A stretch of 64,000 nt of DNA, from NCBI GenBank assembly GCA_037893245.1, contig JBAIAA010000893.1, forward strand, positions 682,001-746,000, read 5' to 3'. The notes below the pieces were generated by a model. It was not told the origin of the DNA, did no database searches, and saw only the letters and a program-made list of their open reading frames with translations. The translations under genes and the position numbers were made by a program. Shown piece after piece: positions 58,780-64,000 of this stretch (positions within the stretch are counted from its first letter, which is position 1; every line of letters begins with the position of its first letter). Origin of the DNA: Crossaster papposus. Lineage: Eukaryota > Echinodermata > Asteroidea > Velatida > Solasteridae.

Positions 58780-59195
58780 CATTTGTCTCGACTCTCCATG
58801 GACTTTGTACACGATCAGGATAAGTGACGTCGGGATAATACTGTACATTCAAACTATTCTGGTACCCTGCCTCTCTAAACCTGAATCTCGCATATTTCTT
58901 TCCAGTTGGCACAACAAATCCTTAGTAACTTTTGTCCGAACAACCGAATTTCTATTGACAAAATTCGCACTCCCTCCCCAAGAAAAATTATCCATCGAAA
59001 TTGCGCATTGAGACTCCAAAATGAATGTAGTATCCTGAAGTCACTTCACATGTTGTGTACGAAGTCTACGAAAAGTCGAAAACAGTATTTCCTAACTAAA
59101 TGGAAAATATTTCTCCGTCCCAAATTCGTGTCTGTTCAATATTTTTTTGCACTGATTGACTTTCATTGAGTTTATAATATAAAGACAAAAAGTGG
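58780..59195. repeat. Family R region
   Basis: The right part (GAATGTAGTATCCTGAAGTC, GTCCCAAATTCGTGTCTGTT, GATTGACTTTCATTGAG) matches 48058 and 53408. The left part (GACTTTGTACACGATCAGGA, ATACTGTACATTCAAAC) resembles 63376-63415. Full ends are not resolved. Confidence 0.5.
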
Positions 59196-59767
59196 CGCCA
59201 TTGAAACATTTTTTCTTAGTCGTCGTTTCGCGACCCGACCTACTTTTTGTATAAGTTCACAGTCGAAGTGACAATATGCCAGAAAAGGCCTTTATTAAAA
59301 TAGCATATTAGCAGGATTTCCTTCTGGATAACCGACTGACCCAGGGGAAAGGTAAAGTGTGGTTCCGGTTTGGCTTAAAGGGAAAGTATTGCCAACCAAA
59401 TTATTGTTCAGAAGCTAACTTGAAGTAATGACTCGTCCACTACCTGGTAAATTATTCTTGGCAAGTCAAAACATTAGAGACGCATTTTTTGAAAAATCTT
59501 GAAATAATACAGCATTCACAGAGCTAAAATTGAAAATCGCCTTGTAGATAATATACAGCTTGGCATTAATACTGAGCTAATTCGGAGGGCCCGGTTGAAA
59601 TAAACTCGTTTGACCCTGCTTTGAGTGACGTTTTGACAGTCTGTGATTTAAATATTCTACCGCCACAAAATGATGACACAATAAACCAAACATCCTATCA
59701 TTATTGTACAAATCCGGTCTTGCCCGTATTTAAGTTATCTGATTAGATCAGAGTAGGCCAGTGGTAG

Positions 59768-59774
59768 TATAAAG
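59768..59774 (+). promoter_or_regulatory. TATA-like box of the C1q-domain gene
   Basis: TATAAAG lies about 30 bp before a plausible transcript start near 59800 and about 130 bp before the first donor (GAAAG|GTTAGT at 59905). The assignment rests on position and match only. Confidence 0.45.
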
Positions 59775-59799
59775 GTCTCCCGAGTCCGGCAGTTTAAGT

Positions 59800-59905
59800 T
59801 CACCGCGCGTCCAGCGAATTGGTGTACCGGGAATTGCGTCTATTGTCCCGTATACGCGTATAGCTGGTAAAATTCTCGGTGAGAGTATTTCGCGGACTTC
59901 GAAAG
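59800..59905 (+). other. Candidate non-coding first exon of the C1q-domain gene
   Basis: The 3' edge is the donor GAAAG|GTTAGT. The next acceptor, GCATGATCAG, ends at 60559, three bases before the start codon. The 5' edge is estimated from the TATA-like box. Confidence 0.45.
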
Positions 59906-60562
59906 GTTAGTTGCAACTTTGAATTAGTCTAGTTCACATAGTAAACTGGTCGTGTCCAACCATGATTTTCGTCTTTTTCGTGATCGTCTGTTTGTATGCC
60001 TGTCTGGCTATATACACGTTTATTGTCGACAGTTGCAATTTTGCCAAAATTGCAACAGAATTGTAGACAACATAGCCTACAAGAAACTATAACTTCTTGT
60101 CTTGAACCGTTACTTGCTTTTTAAAAATCTAAACACTTTGGAACAATTTGACATTTGATTATAATTCAAAGGTTTCATGGTAAATTTAAATATGTTTGAG
60201 ACAGTGTTATTTATTTTCTTAAGCCGTAATGTTTTAGTTAGGCCTAATGCACAGTAAAATGTCATGTAAGGTTTACTTTGTTTTCTTTGAAAATATATTT
60301 AGGAGAATTTTAATTGGTAAACTTAATTGTTGCTATGATTGGTGGGACATGCTCTTTCTTTTTGTGTTGAAAAACTTGGATTGTAGAAATGAGAGTCGGA
60401 GACAATGAACAATGACCTTGTAAGAAATAGACCATTTCCTGGTGAATCTAATCACATCCGCTCGTATTGTATGGTAATTATTTTTCCATTTTCATAATAA
60501 TTATAATCTACTTATTTTATGTTTGTCTGACGTTTGCTATTGTTTTTACGCATGATCAGCGC

Positions 60563-63500
60563 ATGATGAATGACTCTCGGCTTCCGTCAGCAATTCTAAT
60601 TTGCATCTCACTCCTGATTGGCTGCTGCCGTGCGGGCGTCGACCAACCACCGGAGGGCCCGTCTGAGAGGGAGAGCGTTGCTCAGCCAACCGGCGATGCC
60701 CTGGAGATTCTGAGCCGACAATTACTTGAATTAGTCGGAGGCGACGGCGTACCAACCACTAAGCCCCAGGCACCGGACCCGTGTGCTGGCGGTACGCCGA
60801 TTCTCGTCGGCTTGCCCGGCTCGGCCGGCCCCACCGGGCCGCAGGGTGTACCGGGAGTACAAGGTTCAGCAGGGTTTCCTGGAAATCCGGGTAACAACGG
60901 GAACAACGGACAGCCTGGGCCCACCGGCAGGCACGGGGAAAAGGGGGAAAAGGCTGACCAGGGCTTTACTGGTTTACCAGGTGAGTTGGAACTCATCCTC
61001 ACGGCATGTTCTTGGGTCAGTTTGAGCGGCCCCGAATCTGACTTGAATAAAGGAAGTGTCATTTTGACCTCAAAAGTATCGGCTCAAAAACTAGATTCCG
61101 TCAAATCTAATCCTGACTTTCTTATTATTACTATTAGAGTGCATGCATCGCCCTGTTCAATTTGAGATGCTAGGTAGACTCTTTATTAACCTCTAATATT
61201 TTTTTAATTTTTGTTCTCCATCTCATCACCTAAACAATAATATAGGTTCACCGGGCGGTACCGGGTTTACAGGTCCCTCAGGCCCGCCGGGCTCACCGGG
61301 CGATACAGGCAGCCCAGGCCTCATGGGAACACCGGGCAAGCACGGCCTGAGCGGAGCATCGGGGCTTACTGGACCGATCGGCCCCCACGGATTCCCCGGT
61401 AAGCTGTAGCGGCCTGCCTACATGTACATGTACATGTACATGTACATATATACACGTGTACTCGATCGTGCAAGCTCCGCCCATATAGACATGGAGAGAA
61501 AAAAAACTCCATGTCTATGCTCCGCCCCCGCGGTGTTTTGACCAATCACCGTGAACCTGGACACGTGTCCGGCAAGCGTGCATATGACGCGCGCCACTTG
61601 CGCGCGCCCCGCGCGTGCAACACTCACTGTACCATGTACCACTTCCGTTTTGATATGAAAATCAGATTTGATTTCTGTGTCCGGACCCCATGAATCATGA
61701 TTCGATTAATTACAAAATAATTTAAACTTGTTTGCACATTTAAAAGGTAAATTTCTTCTAATAAAATTAAGATTTAACTTATTATAGGGATGTGCGAACG
61801 TTCGCAGTATTTTGAAAACGAAATTTTATTTGTAATTCTTTTCATAGGCTATAGCTTAAAGTTGGGGAGATAATGGATAAAAATAAAAAACAACCACCTC
61901 AAATTTGTGCACAGAATCCTGTTGGTGCCTATCTGGAAAAAAACACGACATTTTTAATTTTGTTTACAGGCTTAAAGGGTGACCCGGGCTCTCCTGGAGA
62001 ATGCGCCTGCTCTCCGCCCACCGGCACCGACTCTCCCCCGCTGGGCCATACCGGCGGCAGCAGCCGATCCACGGGGGCTAAGTCGGCCTTCTCCGCTGCT
62101 CGCACGTCCAGTTTGTTGGCAACCAATGGGCCCGTCGTAGTCACATACCAGACGATATTCTCTAACATGGGCGGCAACTTCGACAAGAATACGGGGGTGT
62201 TTACTTGTGTTTTCGCCGGTGAGTCATGATGATTGAGATGTTATAAAATTTTACTAGAATCGAGGAGCCTATTATTATATTCGAAAGAAGAAAAAAGGGA
62301 GAATCTTTTGAGGGATTCTGCCAAATTTGGGGTTATTTCTCTAAGCTTGGGATTAATTTTGTGGTTCCAATTCTTGTTATACGTCTTGGGATGTTCTATT
62401 TTTTTGGTTACCCCCAGGCAGTAATTAAAAACACGAATCTATTCTTAATCTTACGAGCTGGTATGTCAAATGTCGGTTTCGTTTTGGCTTTGACCGGCGG
62501 CTTCAGAACGTTCCAAAGCCGGCCGGCCAAAGCTAAAACGAAACCGACATTTGACATACCATCATTAATTGTGTAAATTATATCCATTTTTGCAGGGGCT
62601 TACTACTTCAGTATGAATGTTTACAAGTCCTCAGCTCAGAACTTCCCACTTGTGCAACTTCTTCTGAATGGTGAGTATACTACATGACTACATGTGTCCG
62701 CATAGAGCAAGCATGGAGCAAGGAACTATGATGTGTCCATGGAGAAATATGTGCCCGAAATCCGAATATGTATACTTTAGAGAAATTTATGCGTGACACC
62801 TTGACACCATTTACTAGCTGTACACACACACCATAGACATGGAGAGAAAAAAACTCCATGTCTATGATATGCAAACACGATGCTTAGCGTGTGCGAGACA
62901 CGTGCCATGCATCTGGTGCCGACTGGACGTACATTTGTACGTGTGTACAAAACTGCATGCCACGTGTGGGTACGGTACGGTGGTACTGTACATTGTACAT
63001 GTACTGTACATTGTACATGTACTGTACACTGTACATTGTACATGTATGTCCAAACATTATATATCACAATGAGGCCGACACAATCAGCAATCCTTGGTAG
63101 TATAGTGGTAAGTATCTCTGACTGTCACTCAGGAGACCGGGGTTCGATTCCCCGCCAGGGAGGATTGATTTTTTTTTTCTTCCTTTTTTCTATTTGTTTT
63201 TATTTATTTATGATTATCTGTTTACATTATTAAAAAGACAAATAATGTGGATTTTTGTTTTACTTTTCACATTTGCAAAAATCACATTTTAACCAACATT
63301 TCTGTGTTTGCTGAAAGATATGATCTGTTTATAGAAAAAAACGTTATATTAACATAAAATAAACTGCACTCTCTATAGACTTTGTACACAGAAATAGCGG
63401 CAGGATATTGTACATTTTTTCCAAAAAAATCGACCCATCTTCTTCAAGTTCATTGCAAAAGTTGGGTTTTGTTTTTCATTGTCCAGTTTCATTCAAATTT

Positions 63501-63890
63501 CTCGCGCTATCAACCTCGCGGATCTAGCTGTGTCAAAACACGGAGAAATATTTCTCCATGGTCAGAAGAAGTTTGAGGGCGTATTATCGCGATTCTGTTG
63601 TCGTATTTCGTAAGCAATATTTTCTTTGGAAAAAAACACTGTTGTACGAGAAAAATATATTCACCGTGCCTGACTAGATCCTCTCCCCCGTCTCTCTCCC
63701 GCTAGGTGATCACCAGATCGCGGTGATCGACTACGGGACCTCGGACACGGAAGACGCGGCCAGTAACAGCGTGGTTCTTGACCTTGAGGTCGGCGACGAG
63801 GTCTACCTGCAACTGTACGACGGTCGAGAGTTGCACAGCAGTCATTACTGCTTCACCACGTTCTCCGGATTCCTGCTTTTCGAAGCCTAA
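60563..63890 (+). CDS. Secreted collagen-stalk C1q-domain protein, five coding exons
   Basis: Exons are 60563-60980, 61246-61398, 61970-62218, 62596-62670 and 63706-63890, making 359 codons plus TAA. All introns are GT-AG, and every junction splits a codon after its first base. Residues 1-25 form a signal peptide ([19 protein letters not shown]). A linker with a DPCAGG cysteine follows, then Gly-X-Y repeats at about 83-201 ([16 protein letters not shown] to [11 protein letters not shown]). A C1q domain fills about 228-359, with [55 protein letters not shown] and [10 protein letters not shown]. Such proteins trimerise through the collagen stem, and in invertebrates they often act as lectins or soluble immune receptors. 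The ligand here is unknown. One Gly-to-Ala change (GEKADQGFT) breaks the repeat. Confidence 0.93.
61484..61521. repeat. Hairpin CATGGAG...CTCCATG, copy 1
   Basis: TATAGACATGGAG and CTCCATGTCTATG flank an A-rich loop (AGAAAAAAAA). The same hairpin occurs at 62832-62868. It lies in an intron of the C1q gene. Confidence 0.85.
62459..62561. repeat. 103-bp palindrome in a C1q-gene intron
   Basis: TGGTATGTCAAATGTCGGTT with TCGTTTTGGCTTT, and AAAGCTAAAACGAAACCGAC with ATTTGACATACCA, form a stem of about 33 bp. The middle AACGTT and GGCCGGCC motifs are also palindromic. Only one copy is seen here. Confidence 0.88.
62832..62868. repeat. Hairpin CATGGAG...CTCCATG, copy 2
   Basis: CATAGACATGGAG, an A-rich loop and CTCCATGTCTATG match copy 1 at 61484. 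Dense GTACATGTAC-type repeats lie nearby (62970-63045). Confidence 0.85.
62983..63046. repeat. Palindromic TGTACA/CATGTAC tandem tract
   Basis: CTGTACATTGTACATGTA-type units repeat about three times. Each unit is itself palindromic. A shorter ACATGTACATGT tract is at 61419-61448. Confidence 0.8.
63091..63162 (+). tRNA. tRNA-Asp (GTC)
   Basis: The 72-nt sequence folds as a full cloverleaf. The acceptor TCCTTGG pairs with CCAGGGA, and the anticodon arm TCTGA-CTGTCAC-TCAGG gives anticodon GTC. The T arm is CCGGGGTTCGATTCCCCG-like with an intact B box. It is close to animal tRNA-Asp genes. A T-run starting at 63169 serves as a Pol III terminator. It lies in the last intron of the C1q gene on the same strand. 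Confidence 0.93.
63169..63178 (+). terminator. Pol III T-run after tRNA-Asp
   Basis: Ten T residues begin six bases after the tRNA end. Confidence 0.8.
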
Positions 63891-63989
63891 ATAATATTTT
63901 TTTATATTTTAAACTCCCATCGCCCCAAAACTGGCGAGGCCACTGCAGGCCCCTTACAAATAAGGACAGTGCGTGATTTATTCAAGGTT

Positions 63990-63995
63990 AATAAA
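63990..63995 (+). promoter_or_regulatory. Polyadenylation signal of the C1q-domain gene
   Basis: AATAAA lies 100 bp after the stop codon at the very end of the window. The cleavage site is outside. Confidence 0.7.
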
Positions 63996-64000
63996 TTGTC

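Overview
This is intron-rich animal nuclear DNA. It holds three protein-coding genes and a dense layer of foldback (MITE-like) elements, SINEs and L2/CR1-type LINE remnants. The gene content and repeat style suggest an invertebrate deuterostome, perhaps an echinoderm. That placement is inference: no species-specific marker was recognised.

Layout. (1) 1986-3221, minus strand: the main exon of a PGAP4/TMEM246-like Golgi glycosyltransferase that acts on GPI anchors. Its N-terminal exon was not found. (2) 3222-9220: intergenic or 5' regulatory DNA with foldback repeats and a possible CKAP5 non-coding first exon. (3) 9286-56445, plus strand: a complete CKAP5/XMAP215/ch-TOG microtubule polymerase gene. 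I resolved 43 coding exons, plus one candidate 24-nt microexon. Apart from the microexon, all join in phase to give about 2046 residues, close to the human length of about 2032. Two introns use GC-AG splice sites. (4) 58300-59760: intergenic DNA with repeats. (5) 59768-63995, plus strand: a secreted collagen-stalk/C1q-domain protein of 359 residues in five coding exons, with a TATA-like promoter, a non-coding first exon and a terminal polyadenylation signal. An intact-looking tRNA-Asp(GTC) gene lies in its last intron.

The most unusual signal is in CKAP5. Exon edges have been tandemly copied at four separate places. The exon 19 donor is duplicated with about three intronic repeat units. An exon 24 look-alike sits 179 bp upstream of the real exon. 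Eleven partial copies of the exon 28 start, most with their own acceptor, precede the true exon. Three copies of the exon 30 end, each with an identical donor, follow the true exon at exact 155-bp spacing. The gene therefore carries arrays of decoy splice sites beside real ones.

The repeats fall into at least fifteen recognisable families, here lettered A to R. Many have long terminal inverted repeats and are nested in one another. Three families share the outer terminus TGTGACC next to TA-rich flanks. The three genes have no evident joint pathway: PGAP4 works on GPI anchors in the Golgi, CKAP5 on microtubule plus ends and spindles, and the C1q protein is extracellular.
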